A stretch of DNA of 64,000 nt from Watersipora subatra (taxonomy: Eukaryota > Bryozoa > Gymnolaemata > Cheilostomatida > Watersiporidae). The position numbers were made by a program, and so were the translations under genes. The notes beneath the pieces are model-generated. The model was given only the letters and a program-made list of their open reading frames with translations, ran no database searches and was not told the DNA's origin. Positions 24,776 to 39,100 of this stretch are shown one piece after another. How positions within the stretch are numbered: the stretch's first letter is position 1; each line of letters starts with the position of its first letter. The stretch lies in assembly GCF_963576615.1 (NCBI RefSeq), contig NC_088708.1:3906001-3970000 (forward strand), given 5' to 3'.

Positions 24776-26211
24776 CGGTAGTCACCTGGTATTATAGAGA
24801 TGTACAAAAACAAGTACACATTCAAACCTTGAAACTTAAATAGAGACGCAACGTTATACAGTTATAGTTTACTAAATAATTGAACAGTCAGTTAAAACAT
24901 CTTATATAATCTTACACATCTGGAGGAGGTATTTACTTAGTACATATGATGCTGCGTGTTGTGGACACTCTATAACAAATACAAGTATAATCAATGGGTA
25001 TAGACAAGCAGTTAGTGTCGTAAAATAAGAGGATACACCGACTAAGATTTAGTTGTACGGAGGGTTCATCATGAGACGTCATCACCCTATTAAACCTGCA
25101 ACATAAATGAATGATAAATAATATTTGAACAATGAAAACGTTGATTAAAATACTCCCAAATCTTTAATTGTTAAGCTAAAGGGTGGCCACAGTGTCACTG
25201 AACTGAAGCTTCTAATGCCAAAATTATAAAGCAGTTTTAGGTGTAAGCATGATAAATGCATGAAAATAAAATCACATACAGAATATATATACATGTAATA
25301 TATACAGAATATTCGGATACAAAATATATTTATGCAAGTACTTTGTGCTATATAAATTATATATAAAAAAGCGTGTCACAAAACCATAGGAATATTTAGT
25401 TAGCTATTATATTAGGCAGTCAATTTGTCTAATCCTATCGGCTTGCTGTTTTGTTTTACCAGATTTCTCGTTACAGGGAAAAGGTAAAAGCTCAGAGGAG
25501 TCCGTCAGTTTCTTGTACATTAACAAAATAATAATTATACATGTAGATGAGAATGGCACGGACCACAAAATAAATGCCTACACCTTTTGTTACAGGAAAG
25601 CCTCTGTAACAAGCCGTGATATTTTTGTCTCACAACATTGTTACCCAGAGCAATGGCAAGCACTGTGTTTACCCATTTCCCAATAATCATGTTATGCTTG
25701 TGATCAAAGACCAATCAATTACCCAATTGTCATCAACCAGTTGGATTTAAAAAATAAATTGTAACAAATCTTTACAATCCACTGCAGCTACCTTTCTCTG
25801 ATAGCAATTGAGACATACACGATGAGCAATGAATCAACTACAGAAAGGCCCATAAGAAACTGCTAAACTAGCAGCTACCCAATGTTAAGCATCATACTAT
25901 TTATAACGGATATTAGACACTGTTGTGGAGTAACGAATAATAGACACATAAGATGTGCTGTTTTCGAGTGCAGGATTTCATCCAAAGCTGCCCATTCATT
26001 AAACTGCCTTCAACATGTATTTGCACTACAGATGTGAGAGGAGGGATGTAGTTGGATTCTAAGGGTACGTGTTGTTTATGCAAGTTAGTGTGTCAATTGG
26101 TGTGTGGATAATTACCAAGAGCTTGTTGTGAGGAACACATTTTGTGATATATAGCATATGCATAAAGCACTCATGTGTTATTCGGTAAAACCGCAACTAT
26201 GATTGGCTAAA
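24776..26211. other. intergenic, nothing recognised
   Basis: AT-rich sequence with short TA-rich stretches near 25270-25370. I see no exon or repeat with supportable identity. Confidence 0.5.
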
Positions 26212-26215
26212 TTAA

Positions 26216-27172
26216 AGGTTGACTTGCAACAAAATTGATGTTGTAAATTATGTTGTAAATTATTAGTTGTAATTTATGTTGTAAAATTTATGTTGTACAG
26301 TTATTTGGTATCAAAAGGTTCACCATATCTTACTCTGCTGTGTTGTAGGTTCAAAATATGTGGAAATGTGATTACAAGCTCTTAAAAGCTCAAAAACAAA
26401 CAGGTAATCGCAGCTATCACGAGAACAGCTATAGGTTAAAATCCCTCTCAAAACTGCTCAAATGTGACGTACATGTAATTAAACACAATGCGCTTTTGTT
26501 CACATTTTCATGCAACTTCATTCATCGAAATATTTTTACAAATATACTTCACGCATTTTAATAAAACCATGTCTATTGTTCTTACGCATCTATTTCATTA
26601 TCATTGTAATGCTGTCACTTTGAACACTGATATCTCAAAACCTAGCCAAAAATCAGTTTAATTTTTTGACCTTAGCTCGAGAGGACATATCATTCGCAGA
26701 TAAACATGAGCCTGCTGGTAACCTGTGATGGACGAAAAATGCTGCAGAAACTGTTCACGCCATGTACCAGGAAATATAGGTCACATGATCAGATTATGAA
26801 TAGATGATCAGACCAAGCTGAAACGAAACTGTAAAGTAGTGAGCATCTATATTTGACAAGGGCTTTCCAGTAGAACCCGAAGTGTTTGTCATAAAACTAG
26901 TGCTACGAGAAGTATTATATTGAGCCTTTCATTGACCTTTCATTTCCCGTGATAACATCACGTGTCAAAGCAATAACCACGTCGAGTTGAGTATGTCATC
27001 AAAATAACGGGATTCCAACATACACCCGGTTTTTTTACCTGTTCGTTTTTTAGCTTTTAAGAGCTTGTAATCACATTTCCACATATTATGAACCTACAAC
27101 ACAGCAGAGTAAGACATGGTAAATCTTTTGATACCAAATAATTGTAATGTAAATTTTGTTGCAAGTCGACCT
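26216..27172. mobile_element. TTAA-flanked inverted-repeat transposon, copy 1
   Basis: The element is bounded by TTAA on both sides and has long inverted ends (about 150 bp with small gaps): left AGGTTGACTTGCAACAAAAT, right the complement of the same sequence. Subterminal inverted sequence includes GTGGAAATGTGATTACAAGC. Two further copies are at 50406-51275 and 56580-57466. TTAA target sites point to the piggyBac or Kolobok groups. No transposase frame is seen. Confidence 0.85.
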
Positions 27173-27176
27173 TTAA

Positions 27177-28439
27177 GTTTTTTAACATGCACCATAAGAT
27201 TCGAGCTATTTGGACTTTACACTCAAAGTAGTTTTCACTGTATAGTGTTCAAATTTTTCAAAACATCACAAGTTCATAAATGAAAGAGGCTGAAGGCAGA
27301 AGTTTAACATAAAAAATATAACCTGCTTGTTAAAACTTGACTGATCTAGAGAAGAGTAACGCTGCTTATCTGTATCACCACATCACCCTTGACATCCACA
27401 CACCACAACGCATGTGTTCCATTCACGTGTGTCAAAGGTGAAGTAGCTACATGGATTACTTTTTTATTATTTCATTTCTTCACATATTTTTATAATACAA
27501 TACAGTTGTTTTACTGCTATGTGTAATAGTCTACAGTGTTTATTGAAGAGTTGTTGTAGGTTTACGTGCCATAAAATGAATTTAATGAGATGCTGTGTAT
27601 TTATAAGGAAATATGTGATCTAATATATGAGTTCTAACAAAGAAAACAAGCCCCTGTAGTAGATAATAGGACAAAAGCTAGAAAGAACCAAAAAATATCA
27701 TTGTTGATGCAGCATATTTGGAACGTTTTATAGCATAACGATGTTTAAGGTACATGTATAACTTCCAGCTGAAATTTTGGCCCACTCAAAGGTGCCCTTC
27801 TTTAGGTTACCAGTTTGTAAAGACTACAAATAATAGATTTCAGGTGCTATTGTTTTGTCTCTTATTGAAGTGGGTAAATCAATTAGTAGCATAAACTGAG
27901 CAGTTTGAAATTTATGTGATAAATTTTCGCCTCATTTAGAGTGTGCGCCGACAACACACACTTTTCTAGTTTATGGAGCAACTCTAAACAGCCAGATGAA
28001 AGCAACTCCAACAGTTTTATTGAACCGTATGCGTTATCACAGCGTGAAGTCATTACAAGAAAGCCAAGGGTCTAGCTGCAATATAGGGCTTTTATACTAG
28101 TTGTGCTTTTTTCCGTTAACTGCAAGAGGGGCAAACCATTCCTATGGGAGCTTTTACAATTTTTGAACAATTTTTTACAATTACAACTGAAACTGTATGA
28201 CTGATACCACTTCCATTGTGCTAGTTATGCTACCAGCACAATTTTAGATATACTTAATATCTGCTACTTAATAACATATGCTTACAGATGGGAGTGTTGT
28301 ACGCATATGTTATAATTATGAAGGGAGATACAATATATCTTATGGTTCTAGCTACACAAAGTTTTATACAAGTAATCACTCAATGAAAAAATGAAACGGT
28401 ACTTAAATGTCTCCATTACATTTATCTGATCAGAAAAAT
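27177..28439. other. intergenic, nothing recognised
   Basis: No exon, RNA gene or clear repeat visible on either strand. Confidence 0.5.
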
Positions 28440-28800
28440 GTGAAGTCATTCACAGCTTTGTGTCGTCCTGTGCTGGAATATGATTGTACAGTATGGGATC
28501 CGAGTGACAGACAGTACATAACTTGGAAATGGTTCAAAACCGAGCAACACGATTCATAGCCAATATTAAAGGTAGAGATAGTGTCAGCAACACCCGTAAA
28601 AAGCTAGGTTTACAATCGCTTGAATCCAGAAGAAGAAATCAGAGAGTAGCTTTACTGATGAAGATTCTATCACATGAAAGTAAGCATAATGTGCTAGCTT
28701 CTGCTTATGAGCTTACTACTGATAGAAAGGATACTGCCATAATCAAACGTGCTGCTGCCCTGCTGCCCGTGGTGAACCAACATCAATATGTGCCATGACT
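28440..28800 (+). pseudogene. LINE reverse-transcriptase C-terminal fragment
   Basis: The peptide has the pattern that follows the reverse-transcriptase core in Jockey/CR1-type LINEs: LCRPVLEYDCTVWDPSD, then LEMVQNRATRFIANIKGRDS and LGLQSLESRRRNQRVALLMK. One single-base frameshift near 28520 separates the first block from the second. The 5' part of the LINE is absent, the usual result of truncated insertion. Not expressed as a functional protein. Confidence 0.8.
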
Positions 28801-30984
28801 CGCCTCTTTCATAACAGTTTCTTACCCAAAACCGTTAGAGAAATAAGACTTAATTCTCAGACTGAGACATAACTCAGCCTAATGCTGAAATCTAGGTGAA
28901 CCAGTCTTAACCAAATTTTTACTTCCGAGGCACTTTCTCAAGGCCCCTGGGGCTAATTACAAATGTACTAGTACTATCGAGTAAGTATTCATTTTCCGTG
29001 CGTACAGACGGTACAGTATTACCGAATATTCTTTTGACTTGCCCCTCAATTGCTGCCACTGTTAACACCGTTATGCTTGTTTTTGACTACCTACTTAACT
29101 AAGAACTTTATAATTATTGAAAAAATATGTCGATGTCTTTTTTAATTGTCAATGCAGTTCATAAAGGTGAGCGTGTCTGGTAGCACGGGTTGCTAGTGCT
29201 ACTAGACAAGTACTAACGCCTGGCACATAAATTTAGTGGTTTAAACCTTGAATGTTGTACCATATATGACGGCAAAAACTAAAATTGACCCTAAAAAGGC
29301 CATGCTAGCACACTAGCCAACCACTTGAAAACTACGAGAGTTTTCCAGCTTCCAGATCGGAGAAAGAAAAATTAGCGATTCAAACGATTACCAGGGCGCG
29401 CATGCTTTAGACTTATTTTTCTTAACTTAGGAATGGATTCATTATTTCGAAAAACTATTACCGTATTGCATATTGGTCCTAAGGCTTTCAGCTCACGATT
29501 CCCTGGTAATGGAACTCAAAAATTTCCATGACCTATCACCCACAAAGAGAGAGAGGACAACTACACATTGAATAGTGACTATTTTACCAACATTACTTTA
29601 ATCTACATGTACTTTCTTCAGATTATTGCTTGATATTTCAATGGTTTCCTTGTGTTTTTGCTTATTAAACAATGTGTTTTGTTTTTATGCGTCACCAACG
29701 AGATTAAGTTTGTCCATAAAAACATTGTTCAATAGAATAGAGTCTTAAGACCAAAACAAGGCAATTAAAATTATTTGTAAAACCTTTAGGTTCTTTTCAG
29801 TGACATATGGTCGAAGGTTATTGAACCTGCATACTTTGGCCAGTCATTGCTCATATTTTACAAAAATTTGATAAATACTATTCGGACTCAGTGCCACTAT
29901 TTCATATGATTATATCATCAGGCAGACTGAACAACAAAACTCTCAACAAAGTCTCAGGTCTAACTGTGTATATATTACTCCTTCTATTAACGAAGAATAT
30001 AGCAAAAACTATTTAAAATATAATTCAATCAAGGTCATGAAGAAGGAGATCTATTCTCCAGATAGTTTACTAGTCTTTGAAACAGACTGGCATTAGTTTT
30101 CTTATTCCTGTTTTGAGCTTATTGTGAATTAATTATATTTCATTGTATACATTAATACATACATGTATGTGTCTGTGAATGTATGTATATGTGTGAACAT
30201 ATACATAGGCGTGAATGTGTCTGTGTGTGCATATACTCTTTTTTTTCTTTATTATTTATAAACAATACCGGCTGTCCACATTGATTAGGCTAGAGCTGGC
30301 TCTTGAATAGTAGAGTAGGAGCCTCCTGCAATAAATTAATTTTTTTACATAGACAACCATAGGTACAACCAATTATTCTAATTTCTACTTTAGTTGTCAA
30401 ATGAAATGTTTAGTTTTTCATATCTCATGTATATGCAGTGTTTAATCGATTCTACTCGATCCCTTACTTAATTGCTTTGTACGCATACCACACCCTATCC
30501 ACTACTCATATCATATACCCATTAAAGTTCTGTTTTTGTTTCTTTGCGCTGGTATTAGTGAGGTTGACAGAATTCTGTATTCTCATGCTAACCTCAGTAC
30601 ATATTATATACAAACAAACAATTATTGCAGGAGACCTGTGCATACCTTTTGTGCATCCTTAGAGTGTCTCAGACCTATGGGATTTTTTATTCATAAAGAT
30701 ATTAGTGCCCACTCACTAGGAATTTTGCTCTCGTGTTTCGTTTTAAAGTACAAGCCTATTTGAATGAATAAGTTCCAGTGAGTAACTGGGCAAAATAATT
30801 ATGATTTTGCCGAAATTTGATAAGCTTTCCCTTCCAGCTTCCCTAATAAAGTTTTTTTTGTAAAAAATCGTTAATCAGAACTATATGTAAATGCTTTTTG
30901 GTAGTGTCAGTCATTCTATTTTGCATAATAATATTTGCACTATTTTCAATAAACACCCATTTTGAGTATTACATTATTAGGGCT
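28801..30984. other. intergenic, nothing recognised
   Basis: AT-rich DNA with a short stretch of ATGT-type dinucleotide-like repeats near 30150-30230. No exon identified. Confidence 0.5.
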
Positions 30985-31365
30985 ATAGTAATCAGTGTTT
31001 TTCACACTGTTATAGAACTTACAGCTAGTCTGTGATTCAGTGTTATTCTCACTGTTATAGGACTTACAGCTAGTTCGTGAGTAATCAGTGTTATTTACAC
31101 TGTTATAGGACTTACAACTACTCTGTGAGTCATCAGTGTTATCCACACTGTTATAGGACTTACAACTAGTCTGTGAGTCAGCAGTGTTATTTACACTGTT
31201 ATATGACTTACAGCTAGTCTGTGTCATCAGTGTTATTAACACTGTTATAGGACTTACAACTAGTCTGTGAGTCAGCAGTGTTATTAACGCTGTTATAGGA
31301 CTTACAGCTAGTCTGTGAGTCATCAGTGTTATCCACACTGCTATAGGACTTGAAATTAGTCCGTA
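30985..31365. repeat. 48-bp minisatellite, about seven copies
   Basis: The unit contains GTTATAGGACTTACAGCTAG and TGTGAGTCATCAGTGTTAT. Because 48 is a multiple of three, the minus strand reads as a 16-residue peptide repeat (SCKSYNSVNNT...). No start signal, splice context or homology supports a gene. Confidence 0.9.
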
Positions 31366-32204
31366 AATTTTAAAAATACTTAGCCAATTGCGTCCATACT
31401 GCTACACAATCTATTGCTAGCATATTTAAAAAAATAAAATTTGACATCCCAAAGCAATTTTTTGAATAGCTTTCAACTCTTCATCATTCACTTTTTCCAA
31501 ATTTTAGCTATAACATTTTGAGTCTGATATTAAGAGATATAACACAAAGCTGATAATCGAAGCTGATAATCTTTGTAGAAAATGTTGTAGACTCACTTTA
31601 CAATGTAGTTACTGTATATAGCACCACTCATTGTCTTGCCCACACCTTTTGTATCCTGTAGCATCACTTCACAAGATCTCTTATGGTTTGGTATCCTGTA
31701 AGACTCTTCTGATAATTTAGCCAGCAAACCAGAATCTGATACCGCTCACTCCAGCTCTAGTTGAGTTCACTGCCTGACTAGTGTCATGCCATTAGAATTG
31801 GGATGTCAAAATTCGAAGTTCCTAATAAATGTTTGAAACCTATGCAGCATGCATCTCGTCTTTAGTGCTGTTTTTGTCATTCTAATTTTGGTTATACATA
31901 GAGTGGAGTTTGTATGTATACACATTCTTTTAGTTGCCTTTCACAATTCAACTCTTGCATCTCTATAATATATATATAGTTAGCAATCCTCTGCAGGGCT
32001 ATGAGTATTGCTTTTATATAACAAGCGTCCCAGTCTTGCTAGCACCTAGATAACATTATTGATATTAACCATGTTTGCTGCTCTCTTGGCCATGGGGGCA
32101 AAACAAGTAGACTTTGATATAAACAGTAATTGCTTATTTGGGTTCCAAAATGACAGCTAATGTCTGGGGTATCAGATCTTCCTACAACTGTCTTCATTGT
32201 TAAC
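31366..32204. other. intergenic, nothing recognised
   Basis: No exon, RNA gene or repeat that I can support. Confidence 0.5.
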
Positions 32205-32735
32205 TGTGCTTGTTCTACTAGTCAGCCCTTGTCCTACTAGCCAGCCCTTGTCCTACTAGCCAGCCTTTATCCTACTAGCCAGCCCTTGTCCTACTAGCCA
32301 GCCCTTGTCCTACTAGATAGCCCTTGTCCTACTAGTTAGCCCTTGTCCTACCAGCCATCCCTTGCCCTACTAGCCAGCCCTTCTCCTACTAGATAGCCCT
32401 TGTCCTACTAGCCAGCCCTTGTTTTACTAGCCAGTCCTTGTCCTACTAGCCAGCCCTTGTCCTATTAGCCAGCCCTTGTCCTACTAGCCAGCCCTTCTCC
32501 TACTACATAGCCCTTGTCCTACTAGTCAGCCCTTGTCCTACCAGCCAGCCCTTGCCCTACTAGCCAGCCCTTCTCCTACTAGATAGCCCTTGTCCTACTA
32601 GCCAGCCCTTGTTTTACTAGCCAGTCCTTGTCCTACTAGCCAGTCCTTGTCCTACTAGCCAGCCCTTCTCCTACTAGATAGCCCTTGTCCTACCAGCCAG
32701 CCCTTGCCATACCAGCCAGCCCTTACCCTACTAAC
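32205..32735. repeat. 19-bp minisatellite, about 27 copies
   Basis: Head-to-tail copies of CCAGCCCTTGTCCTACTAG with variants such as CCAGCCCTTCTCCTACTAG. A block of several units is itself repeated (near 32340-32460 and 32520-32640), showing segmental duplication within the array. It ends about 400 bases downstream of the macro-TIR stop codon. Confidence 0.95.
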
Positions 32736-33141
32736 TGCTAGGATGTTAGACTGAATCAACCAATACATATGCTGCTGTTGCTGCACTATCCATCTCTCAC
32801 CTTGTCCTACCAATTATTGGGATGCTAGACTGAACTGATGGCCAATATACACGGAACTATATTATTATATTAAAAAATGGTATTTCACAAAAATAAAGCA
32901 TTTGGAAGGATTGCAATTGTAGAAACATGTAAAAAGTGTTAAAAAATACTCGAGGTATAGAAATTAATGCTTAGCATGCTATCATCGCTTGTGAGGAACA
33001 TCTAATTTGATTGCAGAAAAGAATGAGCTAACAAGCTCTGATATTACATACATGTGGATTAAGACAAAATGACTTAACATGTAAAACATTAAGTAAGATT
33101 AAGTAGGATAATGTTGCAAAACTCCCGAGAAGTCTGACTTT

Positions 33142-36100
33142 TCAGAGAAGCGCACATGAGTGGGAAGCCGTGGGTTTTTCACCTTTGGCATATCTGCTCT
33201 TTAAACTCTCTATGTTCTTTTCTCCTCGAGACTGGTTTCCATTTTCCTGCAAATACCAATGATGATGCCTTTCTAAATAACAATGATGCAGTAAAGATAT
33301 ATGTTGAAAATCAATGAAGTCAATCTGTCTGAATTCCACCCATTCATAAACGCAGAGTCTAACCCTACATGACCAGGTTGGTCTTGCTTACTTTGGTATC
33401 TTGCGGTTGAGGGGGTGCGGTGTAAGATTTAGCTATGGATTCAAGAGCTGCCACTTGCTGCTTTTCTGTAGATTCATTGTCTAACACGACCTCTTTGATG
33501 ACAGCAAACGTATCTATTAGGACCATGCTCTTGACTTCTCTGTGAACAACAGAAATTTTAAGTGAAGCTCATAATTGATAATCAATTTTATAAATGCTCT
33601 AAAGCTTCACTAAAACAAGACTTACACTAGACAAGACTTACGCAAATACTGCTCGCAAGTCTAATTATACGTAGAGTCTTGATTACTAGTGCACGTGACA
33701 GTAAGCTATATATAATATCAGTTTATACAAGTCTGATAATGTGATACTCGCTTGCCATGTTTGCTCTAGTTGTTAAAAAGTTTTGTGGGTTTTTACAGAG
33801 TTCATCAAACTATGACGAACCAACAATTAGTTCTGCTCCCAAGTAGAGTTGAAAACTTGAACACCCACTTCATCAGATATAATGCATGAAAGCTTTCTAG
33901 ATTTGCAAATGCCTGACTCATGGAGTACGTACTCAGCTTGTGTTAGGTGGTGAGCGATACGGTTGCAGACAGTCGCATAGAACTTTAGTCGTTTAAGACT
34001 TGCATCCTTTTCCGTTCTAGCCAACTGCAATGCAGGATCATCTTCTTCTTGAAGGTAGGCCTCCGTGTGCTCATCTTCAAACTCCTGTTGCAGCTTAGCA
34101 CATTTCACCATTGTCTCCTTGTAGTTATCATGGCTTTCCATTGTTTGATCTAAGAAAAGGCTTCACACGTAAACGTCCTGCTGTAATTGTACTCCTAATA
34201 GATGTAACTTATTCACACTCAAATGATTAGCTGGGCTATTGGTTTGATTTCACTTATTTTTGTCAGCTTTTTTCAGTCTATTTCGTCCTTTGCTTAGTTC
34301 TCGTAAAAAGCTTGCGGTATTCAATTTAAACCAGAATAAATTAGAAAAAAATTAGGTTACGACAAAAAGGGTGCTGGTATACACCTGACAAGTACCTAAA
34401 CCCAAGTGTCACAATGACAAGTACCTAAACACAAGTGTCACAATGACAAGTACCTAAACACAAGTGTCTTAATGACAAGTACATAAACCCAAGTGTCAAA
34501 AATGACAAGTACCTAAACGCAATTGTCACAACGACAAGTACCTAAACACAAGTGTCACAATGACAAGTACCTAAACACAAGAATCACAATGGCGAGTACC
34601 TAAACATAAGTGTCACAATGACAAGTACCTAAACACAAGTGTCACAATGGTGAGTACCTAAACACAAGTGTCACAATGACAAGTACCTAAACACAAGTGT
34701 CACAATGGTGTGTACCTAAACACAAGTGTCACAATGACAAGTACCAAAACACAAGTGTCACAATGACAAGTGTTTTAGCACAGGTTTTACCGTGAGAAGC
34801 AACTAAACACAAGTGTCATTAAGAAAAGTACTTAAATATGAGTGTTTTTGCTGAAATGGACATACTGGCCATACTTCACTCACCTACATTCACGTTCATC
34901 CAAATGGGGTCAGTTAGGCAAACCTCATATAACAGCAGCTCGCAGTACACATGGTAGTGCTTTAAACTGATCCCAAGTGAGCTTCCCAGCAGTACAGGAT
35001 ATAGCCTGGTACAATCCCCTACAGCAAGTCACTTGTTGCAAATTCATTTTGGCATATGCATCTGAATAGATACACTGATAAAAATGTACATGTACATCAG
35101 CAAAATCTTCAAGAATGTGCAATTTATTAAAAATCAAGTATGATGTTATACCATAGCGCTGTCTGTTTATAGCCACTTGTAGCTCCTCAATAAGGTCACT
35201 GTCTTGCAGCAGACTAGCTGAGACAAGTACAACAATGAGAGTAGCTTCGTCGAGCTTTTTCACATTAGTCGCAGTGTCATAGTCTGCACTCAGTTCAACT
35301 CTGAACTCTATCAAAGAGAAAAGTGTGTAAAAGCTGGTTGAGCAGAGTTGGAGGAAAGAAACAAGAGCAGGATAACTAGAGCAATGCCATAAATATAGAG
35401 TTAGAACTCCTGAGTGGTCGAACTCATCTTTGTCACACCTACAGTTTACTAAATACCTTTGTAGTCACGAACTTTCATAGATCCAAATTGATCGAGAAAA
35501 CATCTTTTGATTTCTTTTGCGATTTGCAAATCATAATCATCTTTGGAGGATAGAATCTGTATCCTCACAGATTCCGGCATCTTTTGAGGATTAAAAACTG
35601 GCTCACTTTCTATGATTTTGCTGAGTTTAGTGCATCGGCCATCTTCAAGCAGCCTCGCCAAGTTATAGGTAGTCTGCAACGAGCAGCACTGATATGATGG
35701 CAGCGAGGAGGGAGGTGAGCAATTCTATACAAGATACTAGTAAAATGATTGTTGTGACAAAAACTAGTCAAAATGATTACCTTGTTTAGAGAGAAGCACA
35801 AACCATCACACTTCCCTTCTTGAAGATAATCTCTAACAAGCGGAACAAAGTACTCGGTGATGTGAGTGTATCTGTCTTGGTTTCCTAAAACGCTGTTGTG
35901 CAGAGCAGAGTATCTGTCTGGTAAGGCATCCATATCCATTTCCTCTATCCGCACTGGGAGCAGATGGTACCTTTTCTGAAAAATGTAATCTGGCTGATTA
36001 TTACAGCAAATATTTTTGAACTATCCAACACTATGATTAATTTTAAGGGTTATCTCATCTTAAACAAAGGGTAGACAACTTGAAATATAGTGCTTTTGCA

Positions 36101-39100
36101 TGATCTGCGATATAAAACAACTAACATCAGTAAAGTGTCTGGCTATAGAAAGCCTAAACTCTTCATCGCACATGCGAGAGTTGAGATAGGCTGGGGATAT
36201 GAGCGCTATCGTCATTCTGCTAGACTCCAAGGCATGGTATAACTTTTGCTGCCAAGACCCACCTAAACACAAAAGTTGAGAGGCTAATTGTGTCCCTCAT
36301 GCATTTAATTAAACATTGTATAGAATCAGGGCACTCAATATACAACACATATACACACACAAGTCCAACTACTTTAAATAAATCATACCAGTTCTAAGTT
36401 CTTCCCTGTCAATAAATATTTTAACAGCCGGAATCTTCCGCTGTAATTCCTCTACTAACAGCTTGCATACTTCCTCGTCAGCATGAGCATATGACACGAA
36501 CACATCATAAGCTTTCTTTTCATTTTCACCCACATCGTCTTCTTTAGCTTTAGTTCTAGATTTTGCAGGTCTAAAAGAGAGTAAGATGAGGCTTTCTGTC
36601 GTCCACTTCAGATACAGTCTGCGCCGTGCATATTTTAAGAAGGTGACTCACCTAACAAACACAGCGTGACTAGCGGTTTCGGCAGAAATATCAGAACTAA
36701 ACTCTTGGATGTAGCCAACTACATAAAGAGTGATGTTGCGCACAAGTCTCTCAGTCTGTCCATTCTGTAATCTGTAACGTATGGATTACTAGATAAATGT
36801 CCGGCGTTGCACTGGTAATAAAAACCAGCTCATAAGCAGTGGCAGGTAATGCACTTGCCATTGGCTAATTTAAATAAGCTAGCATATGTATTTCTAATTT
36901 TTTTAATGAGAGCCGTGAGAGCAAGCTTTAGTGACATTGCGGGTAACACAGCATTATTATGCGTATTTTAACCCAGATAATGACTATCTTCCCAATGAAT
37001 CCATTGTATCCCATATAGCCTAATGGGTTAGTTAATCGTCTTGTGAACGGGAGGTTCTGAAATGAAATTCTTTGCGATGTAGATTTTAATGGCTATATTT
37101 CAATCGCTATAACTGGAGATACGGATGAAAACAAAAAGAGAAACTCTGAGATTTATATATACAGCTACAACCTAAATGTATACTAGGTAGTGACTTGACC
37201 ACTCTGGTTTTCACAACCTTTAAAAACGCTTTTCTCACCTGATATCTACCCACTGAATAAGTGACATGTATGTAGGCAGCCCAGCAATATCCTGGCAAAG
37301 CATCGGAGCCAGCCTAGTTGTAGAATCTGGTTTCCTGTTTAGACACCAAGCTGTATTGTATTCCTCGACCCTGTCTCCATCAGCTAAATAGGAGGGACTC
37401 AAGAAAGCCACAACTCTACAATTTAGAATAGGTAGAGCAACATCATAATGTGTCAATGCTCACCTCGTAATAAAGAAGAAAATGAGTTTAACCATGCTTG
37501 TCATGCAGTTGCCTACCTTTTACAAGTTTTCATTATGTCAAAGAGTTGTTCCTGTGTCAGCTGTTCTTGAGGAGAATCTCCACGATTTTCAGCCATGAAA
37601 AATTTCAGATCGCTTTTGTGCTCCAAAAACATGTTTTGAACTCGCTCAGCATCAGAACTATCCTCAGACACGTATGACAAGTAAAAGTCAAACTTTGGTA
37701 CTGAAGGTCGGATTGATTTGAACCTCATCATAGCTCCTGGCACTAAACCAGTTATAACCGATAATATGATAGCTGAGTAGGAACAGGCATTAAAAGGGCT
37801 GAACCATAATGAGTGATTGGAACAACCAAATATAGAGTAGAATAGTGGGAAATGTGTCAATACTAGATACTTTAAAGTAAAAGAGTTGAGAAAAACACAA
37901 TCACTTGTTTTGACAGATCATACAATGCTACAGAAGTTATCAACTTACATCTGTTATGCTCCCGTTTTAAGAGTCTAAAGGTCTCAAGAATCTCATCATT
38001 TCCACGGTAGATGACAAGTTTAAACTGCTGAACGCTGAGACCATTCTTCATCCAAACAACGGCATTACTTACGATTGCCTTTAACATTGTTGTCTCATCG
38101 TAGCGCTAGCAAATAGTTACCAACAAAAACTCCGTACAACTGGCAATGACTGAGTACAAGGCTGGTTGCAGTTAATGCTGTTTACTCACTCTCTACTCTG
38201 CTAACAAAAAGACAAATTGCGTGATTGACTGACTAACGCACAAGTATTATTGGATGGGATTGAATGTAGCCGTAGAGTTAAATATAATAAACTATAATTA
38301 AAAAAACTGTATGAAGTTGAGCAGAGTGCATATAATAAATTAGAATTTAATAAAAATTCGTTAAGTAAAGTCGCATATACTTGAGTAGAGTTGCCTATAG
38401 CTACAGTAGTAGTGCTGTAGCTATAGTCAACTGTAGTACTGTAGTAGAGTTGAATCTATGTAGATATAGTAAAATATAATTGAATGAAATTGAATGGTGT
38501 ACCATGCGGTTGGATAAACTGGCATATAGTTAAGAAGAGTCAAATATAGTTGAACAGAGTCTAGGTAAATATAATCAAATATAATTGCATAAATTTAAAT
38601 AGAGTAAAATATAGTTGAGTAGAGTTAAATGTATTTGAGGAGAGAGTTGAATATAGTTGAATGTAGTTCAATATAATTGAGTGGAATTAAATATAATCGA
38701 ATAGAGACAAATTTAGTTAAGTTAAATATAGCTGATAAGAGTTTAAAATATTTGAGGAAAGAGTCGAATATTGAGTTGAATATAATTGAATAGCATTGAG
38801 CAAAGTTTAATGTAATTGAATAGAGTCGGATATAGTCGAGTTGCAGAAAGTTGGTTAAAGTCAAATGTAGTTAAAGAGAAACGAGTGTAGTTAGGTAGAG
38901 TTGAATAATGCAAGCTAAAGTTGAATATGCTGATTAAAGTTGATTTAGTTGATTAGAGTTGAACACAGTTGAGTAGAGTTGAATATACCTAATTAGATAC
39001 ATGTAGTCAAATAAAATTGATGAAAATTGAATATAGTTGAGTAAAGTGCTACATAGCTGAATAAAGTTAAATATGTAAGCAAATGTAATAGTGTTTTCAT

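Noticed and set aside
30946-31338. 130-codon minus-strand frame with a 16-residue repeat
   Set aside because: It arises from a 48-bp minisatellite whose period is divisible by three. No splice sites or start context.
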